Assembly (NCBI GenBank): GCA_905221605.1
Contig: CAJNDS010002602.1
Span: 62,001-126,000 of the forward strand
Source of the DNA: Symbiodinium natans
Taxonomy: Eukaryota; Sar; Dinophyceae; Suessiales; Symbiodiniaceae
DNA length: 64,000 bases
Direction of reading: 5' to 3'
Shown: in pieces, positions 39,335 through 49,667 of the stretch
Layout of the letters: each line of letters opens with the position of its first letter
How positions within the stretch are numbered: the first letter of the stretch is position 1
The notes under the pieces: generated by a model
Database searches by the model: none
What the model saw: only the letters and a program-made list of their open reading frames with translations
Told to the model about the DNA's origin: nothing
Position numbers and translations under genes: made by a program

Positions 39335-39610
39335 ATGTCTTTCCAGGACATGATTGCCGCATTGATAGGCGCGGAACCTCACGGGTCTAGAACCCGAACT
39401 TTGCAAGGCTTACGGCTTACGCAGTCCAGACAGCCACTCGCAGCAGGCACTATAGTGCGAAATGGGCAGGGCCAGATTGCTTTGGTTGAAATTGGTGTGC
39501 CCATGGAGGCTCGGTGCGATGGTCGACAGTTTCCATTAATGTCCGTACATCTCAGCCGTTTTCGCCAAGATGATTATGAAAGCAGGAATGGTCAACGCCT
39601 GCTACTCTAA
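39335..39610 (+). CDS. Weak candidate exon
   Basis: After GGGCAG near 39465 the frame reads GQIALVEIGVPMEARCDGRQ with protein-like texture. No domain was recognised, and the flanks are repetitive. Confidence 0.2.
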   Translation: MSFQDMIAALIGAEPHGSRTRTLQGLRLTQSRQPLAAGTIVRNGQGQIALVEIGVPMEARCDGRQFPLMSVHLSRFRQDDYESRNGQRLLL

Positions 39611-39718
39611 GTCAATATCCTGGTTTGCAGTATGCACTGCCCTCAGTTCATCGATTTACCACAACATGCTTTTCCCCAACGATGGCATCACGCAAGCACG
39701 TTGCGACGCTTCTTTTGA

Positions 39719-39994
39719 GTGCCAGTGTGCCCCTGGTGTAAGGCCGGCATCATGATTGAGCCTGACAATCCGACTCAGGCTGAAGGCGCTTTTTGCTCGG
39801 CATCTTTCGCGCCTGTCTGTGCTTCTTGTGACGCCGTCCATGATCCCGATCGGAGCGCATGCGCTGATTTGCAGGACAATCAGCCTTCAGCATGTTCGAG
39901 CAGCGACGAGCACCTGCCTTTCTTTGATCCGCCGCGCTCGCACTCTCAAGGGCGACATGCAAGCAATGACAAGCCTTGGAAGCATGTTGCCTGA
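39719..39994 (+). CDS. Candidate Cys-rich exon
   Basis: The frame reads CPWCKAGIMIEPDNPTQAEG, then CSASFAPVCASCDAVHDPDR. The CxxC...C...CxxC spacing could bind zinc but matches no family I know. No in-frame ATG at its start. Open to TGA 39992. Confidence 0.3.
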   Translation: MPVCPWCKAGIMIEPDNPTQAEGAFCSASFAPVCASCDAVHDPDRSACADLQDNQPSACSSSDEHLPFFDPPRSHSQGRHASNDKPWKHVA

Positions 39995-40567
39995 GTGTAA
40001 GGCCGAGCTCCAAGCATCTCTTGGAGACCGCGGCATGCTCTACTTCGCATCCTTGCGGAGACTTGGCCGGCGGTCAAGCAGCACCTATTCCTGGCACGAC
40101 TCTGCACGACGTCAGCCGCGCAGTAGCCAGAATGAGCAGTTAGTGGTTATGAATAGTGGTAAAGCCTACAAGGCCTTCAGGAACTCAGGCACCTGAGTCA
40201 TCAAGACACGTGAAAAGTCTTCTCGCATTCCGAGGAGGGCGGTGGATGCCTTCCCATCAAGGCGAGGTAAGCGAGAGAGAGAGAGAGAGACAGAGAGCAG
40301 CGTTGCCCATGCCCCAAAGAAAGAAAGAAAGAGCAGCGTTGCCGTGTTGCCTCTCCCAAGAACTCTGGGGGAGCGAAACTTGTTTGGGGGCTAGTTTCCC
40401 CTGGGCACGGAATGCGAGGGGGAGGGGGGAACCTCAAGCCCAAAGAAAGAAAGAAAGACTCTTTGCCACTTGTGGGCAGGTCTATGGATGTGGCCCTGGT
40501 CGATTTCCGCGGGCGCTCTGCGGAAGCGGCACAGGCCTCGCAGCAGCCTGCCTCAAGTAGGCTCCAG

Positions 40568-40671
40568 TGTCGAAAGTTCGTGCAGTTGCGGAGATTTTCG
40601 CAGGAGCAGATGGCTCTGTGGGAGTCCAAGGTGAAGCCTGCTGGAGCCACTTGGTTGCGCACGTCTCACAA
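40568..40671 (+). CDS. Candidate exon, unknown
   Basis: After GGCTCCAG the frame reads CRKFVQLRRFSQEQMALWES and KVKPAGATWLRTSHK, ending at AAG|GTTCCC (GT donor). Acceptor, donor and texture all agree. No family was recognised. Confidence 0.4.
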
Positions 40672-40976
40672 GGTTCCCCTACCATCGCAAATGTCGGTGC
40701 GCATGCGAGGTCTTGATCGGAGTAGGTTTTTCACCCACGTCGCCGGAGATAGTTTGACCCTCAGCAATGAAACTGCAAAGCCTGAGCTTGCTTTTGTTTT
40801 CATGCGCGTTTATGGTGTGGTCATGGCCCATAGCTACGTCGACGGTCTATCAGAACTCATGCTGCAATGATCCGTCCAATCCTCGGGGCTCCATGCAGAG
40901 GATTCCTCTAAACGCCCGAGCTTTAGACTCTAAGGTTTAAACTATCGACAAGATAAATCAAACAGAGAATTGCGCC

Positions 40977-41099
40977 ATGATGGTCCATCTTTTCCTGGCG
41001 GGGCTTCTTCAGATTCTCACTGCAGAAGCTGCGCAGCTGCTGGCCGACTTTCATTTCCAGAGCGACGATGAGGCACGTTTCCAGTTGTGTTCCTGTTGA
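40977..41099 (+). CDS. Small ORF with signal-peptide-like start (40 aa)
   Basis: ATG 40977 opens a 40-codon frame, MMVHLFLAGLLQILTAEA, then AQLLADFHFQSDDEARFQ and a CSC end before TGA. The hydrophobic start resembles a secretion signal. It could instead be the first exon of a larger gene. Function unknown. Confidence 0.3.
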   Translation: MMVHLFLAGLLQILTAEAAQLLADFHFQSDDEARFQLCSC

Positions 41100-41567
41100 G
41101 ACTGGGGGGCGCCCCACGAAAACTGTCCATCTCTAATTGACTCATGAACCACCACAGCCTCCAAGCTCAGCCTTTGCGACATTTTGCGACTTTCTTTTGA
41201 CTGCCGCCGGGACATGGTAGCTCGTCACGATTGAGGCCCGCAAAGGATGTGACTGTCATTTCGGGCGCGGGCGCAAGAAAATCAAGGCCTCATGGAAGTT
41301 CTCGAAGAACAGCGATTAAGACGCTTGGGACGCGCACCACGTCGGGATGGATAGCATCCTTTCCATCAAGCTACCTTAAACACTCAGCCCACTTTCACAA
41401 GAGAAGCAGAACAGTGTAGAGTTGGTCGCCCATGGCAGTTCCGGACTACCACGAACCTCGAAGACGTTGCAGCGTACATGAAATCAAATTACATCACCAC
41501 ACCACAGGTACCCTTTGAACATGAGCGAGAAATTGCGACACGATTGTTGGTCATGCAAGTTTGAGTG

Positions 41568-41648
41568 TTTGGATACGTTTGGATGCGTTTGGATACGTTT
41601 GGATGCGTTTGGATGCGTTTGGATGCGTTTGGATGCGTCTGGATGTGT
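41568..41648. repeat. 10-bp tandem repeat GTTTGGATGC/GTTTGGATAC
   Basis: About eight head-to-tail 10-nt units differing mainly by G/A at one position. It is open in several frames, coding CVWMRLDAFG-type peptides on plus and QTHPNASKRI on minus, which are artefacts. Confidence 0.9.
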
Positions 41649-41759
41649 GTGTACTGCAGAGGACCACCATGCCCTGGGCCTGGCCCTCGGCTCCAGCCCA
41701 TAGCTCAGCACAGTTCTTTTCGTTCTTTTCTCACCCTTCGAGGCTTCTGGTGTGCGTCT

Positions 41760-41917
41760 TGAGCTGCAAAGTTGTCTACGAGTCACGGTTAGCAGAGATC
41801 TGGAAGACGGCTTTTGGGAAAAGTAAAAACTTGTCTGAGGTTATCGAGCAGCGGTCCAAGCAAGGCTTGCATCTCATGCAGCTTGGCGGTTTTTCTTGGC
41901 AGTTCCCCACAGAATCG
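41760..41917 (+). CDS. Candidate exon, unknown
   Basis: The frame reads KVVYESRLAEIWKTAFGKSK and NLSEVIEQRSKQGLHLMQL with helical, charged texture, and is open to TGA near 41930. It is 500 nt upstream of the C45-like gene on the same strand. Membership is unknown. Confidence 0.3.
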
Positions 41918-42440
41918 ACTGTGTGTCTCTGAAATGCTGCAACCTGCACGTCCTCCCGTTGTTTGTGCTAGCCGCTCATGCTCAACTCGGTGACGCGTGA
42001 CTCAGGAAGCCGTGCTCGACCACCTCCTCAGCACTGACAGGCGGTTCAGGAACAAGAAGCAGTTTTTGGATTTTCGTAAGACATGCACGGGGCACTGTTT
42101 GCAGGATAGATTAGTTTGCTTATGTGGTGTGATTGGGGTTCAGCAAAATCACTAAATATCCACAAAAAAGCCCGAAATCCCTAATTCAGCACTCTTTTGA
42201 GTGAGCGGGCACTGTTGCTTTCAGATGCCTTCATTGTGGTCTTTCCGTGCTGCTGTCATGACTGTCGAGTCTGCGAGCGTTCAGCAGCATGGAAGGTGCC
42301 GGAAGCTCTTTCAAGAACTGCTGGCTACCCATGAGACGCGCCTTAGCTCGGCCCAGCCTTGAAATATTTTTGGTGCTGGAAGTGTCAAGCTCCAGTACGG
42401 TATGGCTAGGTCCCTGAGGCCTTGTGATTGTCCAAGGCGT

Positions 42441-45430
42441 GTGCCGGAGCTTGTCATGGAGCTACGGGGCATTGCCGCAGGTGCCAACGTGTCGGGAGAG
42501 CGGCTTCTTGCGATGAGCTTGCAGGAGGGGTGATCATAGATGCGTGGGGAGGGACCACTCTGCTCCAAGCACGGTCGATTCATGACTGGGCCCGCAGTTC
42601 AGAGAGGGTTTTCAGGGTACCACCTTGGCAGGAGGAGTTGGGCTATTGCCACCATCCACATTTGGCAAGTGCCCGAACGGTCGACCACTGCACGGACCCT
42701 TGGTAGCAGGCCGTCTTCATTTTCCTTTCAGACCCGCTGCTGGCTGTTTACGACCGGCAGTTCCCTGTGAGCCAAGGACATAATGCTTTGCTTCCAGGTT
42801 GCATTCATTTCGTCGAGTCGTTGTAGCATGCCTTGGCATGCCTTGGCTATGTGGCGTCCTTCGTGTATGCCGCACTGAGAGGCAATTCAAAGTATTGCTT
42901 CGATGCTCACAATGAAGATGGCGACAAGGGCGAGACATGGCTGCAGAAGGTTGCAGACCCTTGCAAAAGGTTTGCTACTCTGTCCAACAGTCCAACAAGC
43001 GATTTCCTTGCGTTCGCAGGATGAGTGGCTGTTTGCTGCTTTCGTCCAATTCGGAAAGAGCAACTTCACGGTTCTCAACTACGCCGGTGATTTGCTTGGT
43101 GGAATGCCCCTTGCATTTGTTTTGCACAAGTGGTATGGGTTGAGCCGGTTAAGCCCGGGGGAGTCTTCAACACGTCCTTGGAGAGCCTTTAGGTCGGCCT
43201 TCGCCTTCAACACTCATGGCATTGGATTCTCGCTGAATTGGGTTGGCCCGGGAGACTGCGCGGCTTGGGTGCAGATGCCCTTGCCAGTGTGTTGAGCCCA
43301 TCTCAAAGCATGCAGAACTGCACAGCGCTGCATGCCCTTGTCTTACTCTGGACATCAAGGTTTTCCCCATCTCTCGGCCCCCCCCCCCCCCTGCCCCTTT
43401 CCCCCTTCCCAACTCACCGACCACTTGTTGTGGTCCCGTGCGTATAGTGATCTGGCAGCAACAGCTGCTAGCAAAGATCGCGTTGAGTCCTACAGTAGCA
43501 CTTCCCAGCAAGAGCTGCAAGATCTGCTGCCGCCTTTGGAAAATGGTAGTGGAGGCGATGACAGCTGTAGAGGCTGTAGAGGTGACGACTCTAACACTCT
43601 AACCGAAAAGGCGAGCTTCGAAGAGAGGAAGTGATGAAAAGCAAAGGACTCAGCAGGGTTGGGCCGCAACTTCGTCAGCAGGCAACTGCTGACAGCAGGA
43701 GGTAGCGGTGGTTCCAAAAGCTGACCTGATGTATGATTCCGAAGTGTCAGGGTCACGTAGTGAAACTCCATCCGCAATTGTGCCGCGCGAAGCTGCAGGC
43801 TGGGAGGAGGCGCAGCGCATCATCTCCCAGCGGCATGCTGCAGGTCGTCCGCTTGCTTTTGGCTTCTGTCATGGGCTCCTGCGGCGTTGTCAACTTGTCT
43901 TTTCCATCCGAAGCACACGTCGCAGGCCACAATTACCAGCTCTTGGATTTTAAGAACCATCGTATTGGCAACTTCGAGGTCGCGCACGACCAGGCCCAAA
44001 ACAGCTGCAAAGACTAACAGTCGGGCTTCAACCTTTGTATAACAAGTCTCAAGGTGTCCGAGAGAGCCATCGAGGACAAGGCCTTTTTTCACGTGAACCA
44101 GTACCAGACGCTGAGCGTTCCCAATCAGACCCCGGGCAGCCAAAGATGAAGAGAGCATGTCACCGGGAGAGTGCCGGATGATGATGACGATGATGACGAT
44201 GACCATGATGACGACGATGACGACGATGGTGACGCCCAAGTTCTTAAAAGCCAGACTGAGGATGGTTGGGAACAGCTCGCTGCACCGCTTCGCGCGGCTT
44301 CGCATGCTACTAGCCCCCAAGACACCACAGGACCGTTGGCCAGTGCTAAGACAAGAGGCTCAGTTCCGTGACGCTCTATGTTTCGCCCTGAGCCAGGACG
44401 CCTTGCACATGCTTGGTGACCAGCTTGACCGTTCGCAGCCTTGCGGAAGTTCAGGTTTTGCAGCTTGTACAGGAGCACAGAGGGTTCACGGCATCACCGC
44501 GCATCTTGCATGCCAGTCGGCTAGTCAGGTAGGCATAGCTGGCAAAGCTGGGACCCTCAGCCCCGCTAAAGGGAGCGAGTTACTTAAGCAAGCCATGCTG
44601 GGACTTTCAATGGGCCTGCTGAGTTGTCGAATTCGCCGAGATGGCAGCCAGGTATCCTGTCTTCCACGATGAGCTCTCACATGCGAGAGGAGACATGAGT
44701 GACTGGACGCTGGCCACAGTCTTGTTCGATCTCAACCAGGCGCGTGCGATGGGAATCAGTAGTAGAACTCAGAGACTATCAAACAGCAACGGTGAATGCA
44801 AAAGTGACTTCGACCAGATGGGGATCGTGTGGAACCTGTAGCTCCCCTGCCAATTTCGCATTGATGTCCCCAGCCGAATGTGGCAAACCCAGCGCTGCAG
44901 TCTTGAATTTTACAAAAGCTCCCTCCTGGGAGCTTTCGTTTTTGAGAACAGCTTTGCTGAATCAGGATGGAGTGGGTCAGGGCCTGGGGAGGGATCAAGA
45001 AAAAGCCCAGCTTTAGGTCATGTCATGATGCGCCAGCAACCTCCTAGTAGGTATCGCGTTCTTGCTGAGCTTTCGTGTCCGCCCCCCGGGCGCAAGTGAT
45101 GCCTGCCACTTGGTGCCCCAAGTTCGTGAAACTCAGCACGTCAAGATGAGCTGCAGCAAAGGTACTGAAGAGGTGAGCGTTTTCCAAGAAATTTGACGTA
45201 TTTAAGAAGAAGGGGGGGAGGTGGGGGACATGGAGGTTTGTTGTGCCGTTTCTTTCGCAGCGTTCGGAGGTGAGGGGTGCACTCCGCACAGATCCACGCA
45301 ACATTGGTCCATGGTTTCGTGTCTGAGTCTGTTCGGAGTCTGCCAGGGAATCGTGGACCTCATGGCCGGAAACCCCAAGGACGTGCTCGTCGTGCACTTG
45401 CATTGTGGGTGCGGGCCCTCGATCCTGTGA
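42441..45430 (+). CDS. AAT/C45-type (NAAA/penicillin acyltransferase-like) Ntn-hydrolase-like protein, multi-exon
   Basis: Exons read in order like the C45 acyltransferase family. 42441-about 42530: VPELVMELRGIAAGANVSG. 42827-42949: SFVYAALRGNSKYCFDAHNE, then DGDKGETWLQK. 43020-43105: FTVLNYAGDLLGGM. 43193-about 43270: SAFAFNTHGIGFSLNWVGP. To 43843: VPREAAGWEEAQRIISQRHA. 43926-about 43995: HNYQLLDFKNHRIGNFEVAH. 44075-about 44140: AFFHVNQYQTLSVPNQTPG. 44276-44350: SLHRFARLRMLLAP. To 44739: YPVFHDEL and WTLATVLFDLNQ. 45347-45430: GIVDLMAGNPKDVLVVHL. Introns with agreeing phase: 42950-43019 (GT-AG), 43106-43192 (GC-AG), 43844-43925 (GT-AG), 44740-45346 (GC-AG). Known members cleave or transfer acyl-amide bonds using an N-terminal Cys after self-cleavage. 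Here the expected C-[ST]-x-F reads VASFV, so the nucleophile is missing or the exon border is misread. Confidence 0.68.
43450..43632 (+). CDS. Candidate exon inside the C45-like gene
   Basis: The frame reads SKDRVESYSSTSQQELQDLL and PPLENGSGGDDSCRGC, protein-like but Ser/Gly/Asp-rich. It lies between the NTHGIGFSLN exon and the PREAAGWEE exon and could be an insert specific to this protein or intronic. Confidence 0.3.
44174..44231. repeat. GATGAC-type repeat (poly-Asp in one frame)
   Basis: GATGATGACGATG units that read as a 17-residue acidic run with one His in one frame and Met/Thr in another. It falls between two C45-like exons and is probably intronic. Confidence 0.8.
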
Positions 45431-45550
45431 GATTGCTTGTGAAATTGGAAGGAGCTGCAGCTGCAGAGACGCTTCTGGGTTTCGATCGCGCCTGCGCCAC
45501 ATTCGCCGAGCAGAGCTCCGCGGGCCGAAGCTGGATTGTTGTGCTGGATT

Positions 45551-45575
45551 GTGTGTGTGTGTGTGTGTGTGTGTG
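45551..45575. repeat. (GT)n microsatellite
   Basis: A GT dinucleotide run; it explains the Thr/His run in the 254-codon minus frame at 45044-45808. Confidence 0.9.
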
Positions 45576-45689
45576 ACTTTGCCAGACTGTGTAGGACATA
45601 GCGATATCTGCCGAGTAACATTCCGAGGCAGTCTGCTGCCTGTGGAACCTATAGCACCGTAGTGTGGAGAGACTTGATCTTGCATCACC

Positions 45690-45950
45690 ATGCTATCCAT
45701 CGTCGTCGCTTGGCGCCGCCGAGGTTGTGATGGTGTGATGCGCGAGGCTTGTGCCTTGCGGTGCTTTTGCGAGTGCGAGAAGCAACCGGCATATTCCATG
45801 GTGACCATTCAGCATCCCGAGCTAGTCGGAGCTGGCTGGCACCTGGTGCCACACCAAAGTTGTTGTGTAGTTGCAATTCCTCACACTCAACTTTCTGCGC
45901 GCGTGCAGGAAAAAGGGTGGAAAGTGTCCAGAACTGGTTGGGTTTCGTGA
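45690..45950 (+). CDS. Weak ORF, 86 codons
   Basis: ATG 45690 opens MLSIVVAWRRRGCDGVMREA, then ALRCFCECEKQPAYSMVTIQ and a TGA at 45948. There is no domain, and it may be chance. Confidence 0.2.
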   Translation: MLSIVVAWRRRGCDGVMREACALRCFCECEKQPAYSMVTIQHPELVGAGWHLVPHQSCCVVAIPHTQLSARVQEKGWKVSRTGWVS

Positions 45951-46371
45951 GTTTCGTGCAGGAAGCCCTCCTAAGGCAAAAAGCAGCCTGTCAAACTCAG
46001 AAACTCACAGACCCGACCAGCCGAATTCAAGTCTGCACCAAAGATCAACCCTGACAAACTCGAGCACATCCACAGACTTTAAAGGACATCGTGATGTTGC
46101 ATCAGGTGACGGCTGTGTGTTCCCAGCGCTTCAGCACGGATCTCCATATCGGCACAGGACAAGTTCACGTCGCATGTGCTGTGGCAAACGATGATTTCTG
46201 TCCTGCTCTGCTATTTTGGGAAGCGCTCCCCAAGCGCAGCCCATGTCAGCCCCTTGGTGGCTAGGAGGTGGATTCTGGCAAGGCCCTGAGCAAGCTTTCA
46301 GGCAAGGGCAGGCCACTTTTGGTGCCTGTGACGGCAGAAGCTGCTAAGGTGGCTCGTGGAGCCGCCAGAAG

Positions 46372-46536
46372 ATGAGTGAACGACTCACATGGTGCAACGC
46401 CTTCGCTTCTGCCACCCTTTTGTGTGGCTTTAGCAAACGGCGGTTTCTGCTGCGCTTCCGCTTGCGCGCGTTGACACAAAAGCTTGCTGCAGCACTCGCT
46501 TCTGAATTGCCATCAGCGATCCGACCTTGCGGTCAG
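46372..46536 (+). CDS. Probable first exon of an unrecognised gene
   Basis: ATG 46372 starts MSERLTWCNAFASATLLCGF, then FLLRFRLRALTQKLAAALAS. The exon ends in a consensus donor, CAG|GTGAGT, at 46537. A downstream exon on the same strand, 47214-47294, is a plausible partner. Function unknown. Confidence 0.45.
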
Positions 46537-46562
46537 GTGAGTCAGGTGAGTCAGGTGAGGAG
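46537..46562 (+). promoter_or_regulatory. Tandem 5' splice sites (GTGAGTCAG repeated)
   Basis: Two copies of GTGAGTCAG and a third start (GTGAGG) stand head to tail directly after CAG at 46536. Each copy provides CAG|GTGAG at 9-nt spacing and in the same frame, so alternative use would add VSQ or VSQVSQ. Confidence 0.6.
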
Positions 46563-47213
46563 CGTGTGAACTTCTGGGATGCTTTGAGAACCATGGCAAT
46601 GCATGCCTCTGCTTGGGCTCCTGTGTCGCTTTAGATTCTGGAAGCTCACAGCCCAACAAGCCGACGCCTTGGACGCGGCTGCACATTCACAAGCTTGGGC
46701 ACCCAAAGCACTAAATCAAAGCATTTTGCTCAGCTGCAGAAAGGCGGGGTCGGGCTGCCCATCACCTTGCCGGAACAAAGCAGGTGGTCTGCCCATGTCT
46801 GTGCACAGGGTTCCGCTTCAAGGGATCAATGGGCGGAGGCTTCTGGTCACATCTCGGTTTCAGCGTGTGGCGCGTTGCTTCAGCGATCGAGTTTCTGATT
46901 CCCATGCTACTGTTGGATAAGTATCTTCGGTGAACAGCAGGAATTGCTCCAAGGTTGAGTTCGCCAACTCTTGTTGCCCTGAGCTGACAGCCTGGCGAAG
47001 CCTTCTCGACAAATTGTCGAACTCTGTGATGGGTGTAATAAGCATGCACGTGGGCCAGCCATCGCAGCCTCTTTGGCTCGGTACTTTCGTGCGTTCTGGC
47101 ACAAGGCCTGCCATGGAGGCTTGCAGAAGGGATGGCGTGTGTGCGTCCACATGCCAGGATAACAAGCGGGGGGAAGGGGCGTAGGTCATCTCGATCCGAT
47201 GACAAATGACAAG

Positions 47214-47294
47214 CAGGTGCTGGTCACTGATGCCTTTGGCCTCTCCGACGACGTGCTCGTGTCCATACGCTATGGCACCACCAGGTCAGAATTG
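47214..47294 (+). CDS. Probable internal exon, unknown family
   Basis: After ATGACAAG the frame reads QVLVTDAFGLSDDVLVSIRY, then GTTRSEL, and ends at a consensus donor TTG|GTAAGA. The texture recalls a beta-sandwich module such as C2, but this is only an impression. Confidence 0.45.
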
Positions 47295-47643
47295 GTAAGA
47301 AAGTCATGGGGACTTCGTCTCCTCAGCCCATGTGTCCACGACCACGTTTTTTGATGCAAGATGTGGTCTGAAGCATGCAAGACGTGGAAAATGCTATGAA
47401 ACACCCGGGTTCCGCGTTTGAATTGAATCAGAGAAGCTTTTGCCAGGCGACAAGCTCCACTGGAGTCGGTGTTTCGGCAGGATTATGATCTACTGTCTAG
47501 GCCGAGATGAAGTAGCAATTTTTTTGCTGTTGTTTTTGCTGCTTGTCTCGTCCGTGTTTTGGTTCTGCTTTCTCTCTTGTGCTAGCCTTTTCATCCTTTT
47601 CTGCTTTTGTACTTTGCCCGCTGTTCCGCTTCGCCCCTTGCGG

Positions 47644-47846
47644 TCAGCTTTCCTTCTGTTCTCGCTTTACTGCGTTTTCGTGCTTCCAAAAGTCTTCAAA
47701 TTTTGCTTTCATTGCGTTCTCCTGGGCTTTCCTGGATTTGTCCGCTTGTTCTGCTTCTGTCCATTTCTCTACTTCAGGGTGGGAGAGTTCGGTCTGCTTG
47801 AGCTGAGGGAGGCATTCAGGCAAAGACGCCCCTGGTCCTGCTAGTT
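47644..47846 (-). CDS. Candidate minus-strand exon, charged helix
   Basis: Read on minus: PECLPQLKQTELSHPEVEKW, then TEAEQADKSRKAQENAMKAK and FEDFWKHENAVKREQKES before TGA. The Lys/Glu-rich helical composition contrasts with a Phe/Ser-rich, unlikely plus reading. It is the best minus-strand coding candidate in the window. Family unknown. Confidence 0.4.
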
Positions 47847-48525
47847 CTTTTGATGGATGAGCACCCCGTGTGTATATAGGTTTGCCACACCCCTCAGAAT
47901 AGAAGGAGATGAAGGAGCAAGGAAGGAACCAACGAACGAGTGAAAGAAGGAAACAATGAATGTGAAGACTGCCCACCCCACCTGCCCACCCCACCTGCTC
48001 TAAACGAAGATAAGCCAAAGCCAAGCCTCTGTTCACTTCAACATGCATAGCCTGGAAGACTGCTGTAGCAAATGCGGGTAGGGGGGAGCAAAGCCAAGCC
48101 ATAGCCAAGTCACTTGCACTTATTTGATGGGAGCACTTGGAGGCATCTTCTCTGCGTCGTTGTCATATGTTTAAGCTTTCTTAAAGTTCGGTCATCTTGG
48201 ATTGTCTTTGCTTATCTTTTTGGGCATTTTCCTTTTTTCCCCAACCCCCGGGTTCGGGTTCTCGTTCGGAGTGCCAAGCTGCACGGTGCGTGGATTCTTG
48301 GCGGAGCGGCGGGACGCCTTAGGACGGCAAGCGACGAGGGGACCCTGCGGCTTGCGAGCTTTGCCGTGCTATTCAAATCAAATTTGCCATGTTGATGTTT
48401 TGGTATGTTCTATCTTTTGTGGGAATCTGTTGTTGTCAATTCTTGTTGTGCTTTGGCTTGTTGAAGAGCTTTTTGAGAGATCGAGCGTTATGATGGGGGT
48501 GTGCGTCTTACAGGCTTTTGTTCCA

Positions 48526-48618
48526 GGTCACATCGAATCGGGCTTCATTACTCTGGACAGAGAAATTCGATGCAAAGCCTCTGAACATCCATCGGAACTG
48601 CAAGAATTCGTAGGATAA
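48526..48618 (+). CDS. Candidate terminal exon, unknown
   Basis: After TTTTGTTCCAG the frame reads HIESGFITLDREIRCKASEH, then PSELQEFVG and TAA. A second frame of the same exon is also open, so the phase is uncertain. Confidence 0.25.
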   Translation, partial: GHIESGFITLDREIRCKASEHPSELQEFVG

Positions 48619-48859
48619 ACTGGCAGAATCAGATGAAATTCTCATGTGAAGCCGACGAAACCCAAGAACAGGATCGAATGCACCAAAACAAGGAAACAGA
48701 TGCATGACCAGAGAAGAACAAACGGACCGAACAAACATTTCGCCTTCAGATGGCTTGAGTTCATGAGCAGGCAGAGGCAGGGCTTACGGTACATTTGGGT
48801 GCGAGAGCGTGGTTTAAGGCCGTCCCATCCCCAAGAGAGACGATCAGTCCTAGCCACAT

Positions 48860-49022
48860 GCTGTGTGGGGAATGTGGTGGAGACGTGCTGCCGGTAGCTT
48901 GCCAGGCATTGTCTCACCCCCTAAAGTTCCCGGCACAGCTGGAGGACCTCAGCCGCTTGGCAATAAGAGCGAAGCCTGAAATGAGCTCAGCACGGGCCGT
49001 GCAGTTTGGATGCCTTGTCTGA
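48860..49022 (+). CDS. Candidate exon, unknown
   Basis: The frame reads MLCGECGGDVLPVACQALSH and PLKFPAQLEDLSRLAIRAK, ending at a TGA at 49020. It is protein-like; no domain was recognised. Confidence 0.3.
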
Positions 49023-49277
49023 GCTCATCCTTTGGCGCGTCGCGGCAACAACCCTCGTGCATGTACACACCTCCTTGCCAGGTGAGCCGTTGAAGATTGA
49101 CGTGCTCCAACCCATAGCGTCCACACGCCTAGTGCTCCATCCACATGAGGATGCCGCAGAGCCACATGTCTGATCGTGCCTGATGTTTGCACCAAATTAG
49201 TAACTGCAGTGCTTGGCTGGCACGACAGCTCCGTGACAGTTGCAGCCAAACATGCCATGGCATGTCCTTGTTGGCAG

Positions 49278-49367
49278 GAGCATTATGGGATCGGGTTTGA
49301 GCACGCCGAGAGCGTCGCTATGGGCCTGCATGTTCGAGCATCATCTGGTGGAGATTCAGGACTGAAG
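49278..49367 (+). CDS. Probable internal exon, unknown
   Basis: TTGTTGGCAG|GAG to AAG|GTAAAA is exactly 30 codons in phase 0: EHYGIGFEHAESVAMGLHVR, then ASSGGDSGLK. Acceptor and donor are both consensus. No family was recognised. Confidence 0.5.
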
Positions 49368-49554
49368 GTAAAAATCAGATGTATGCACGCTTGGCCCTCT
49401 CGTACTGCAACTTGGATGTTTGTTGGTGCTGCCTTGCCCTTAGCTTAGCAGGCTGGGGAGCTTTCAGCTATTTCATCTTAGAACGCGCCTTCCTGACCTA
49501 GCCCCTTGATGTCACCACTGCGCCGCCAAACCACCGCAACTCCAGGACCGGCCA

Positions 49555-49667
49555 AAGAGTTGCCGCTGCCGAACAAGGACTCGGCAGCCTCTGCGAAAGA
49601 CTATTTGGAGCAGACTCCTTGCTTCAATCCAAAAGCAGAATTGAGGCACTCATGCTGATGAACAGAG
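49555..49667 (+). CDS. Candidate exon upstream of the repeat gene
   Basis: The frame reads AAEQGLGSLCERLFGADSLL, then QSKSRIEALMLMNR and a GT donor (AGAG|GTAGGC) at 49668. Helical texture resembles the exons that follow, so it may be an early exon of the helical-repeat gene. Confidence 0.35.

Noticed and set aside
38920-39406. Arg/Glu and Ser/Leu repeat proteins
   Set aside because: Translations of (GA)n tracts.
45044-45808. 254-codon minus-strand frame
   Set aside because: Passes through a (GT)n tract and covers a plus-strand C45 exon; random-looking elsewhere.
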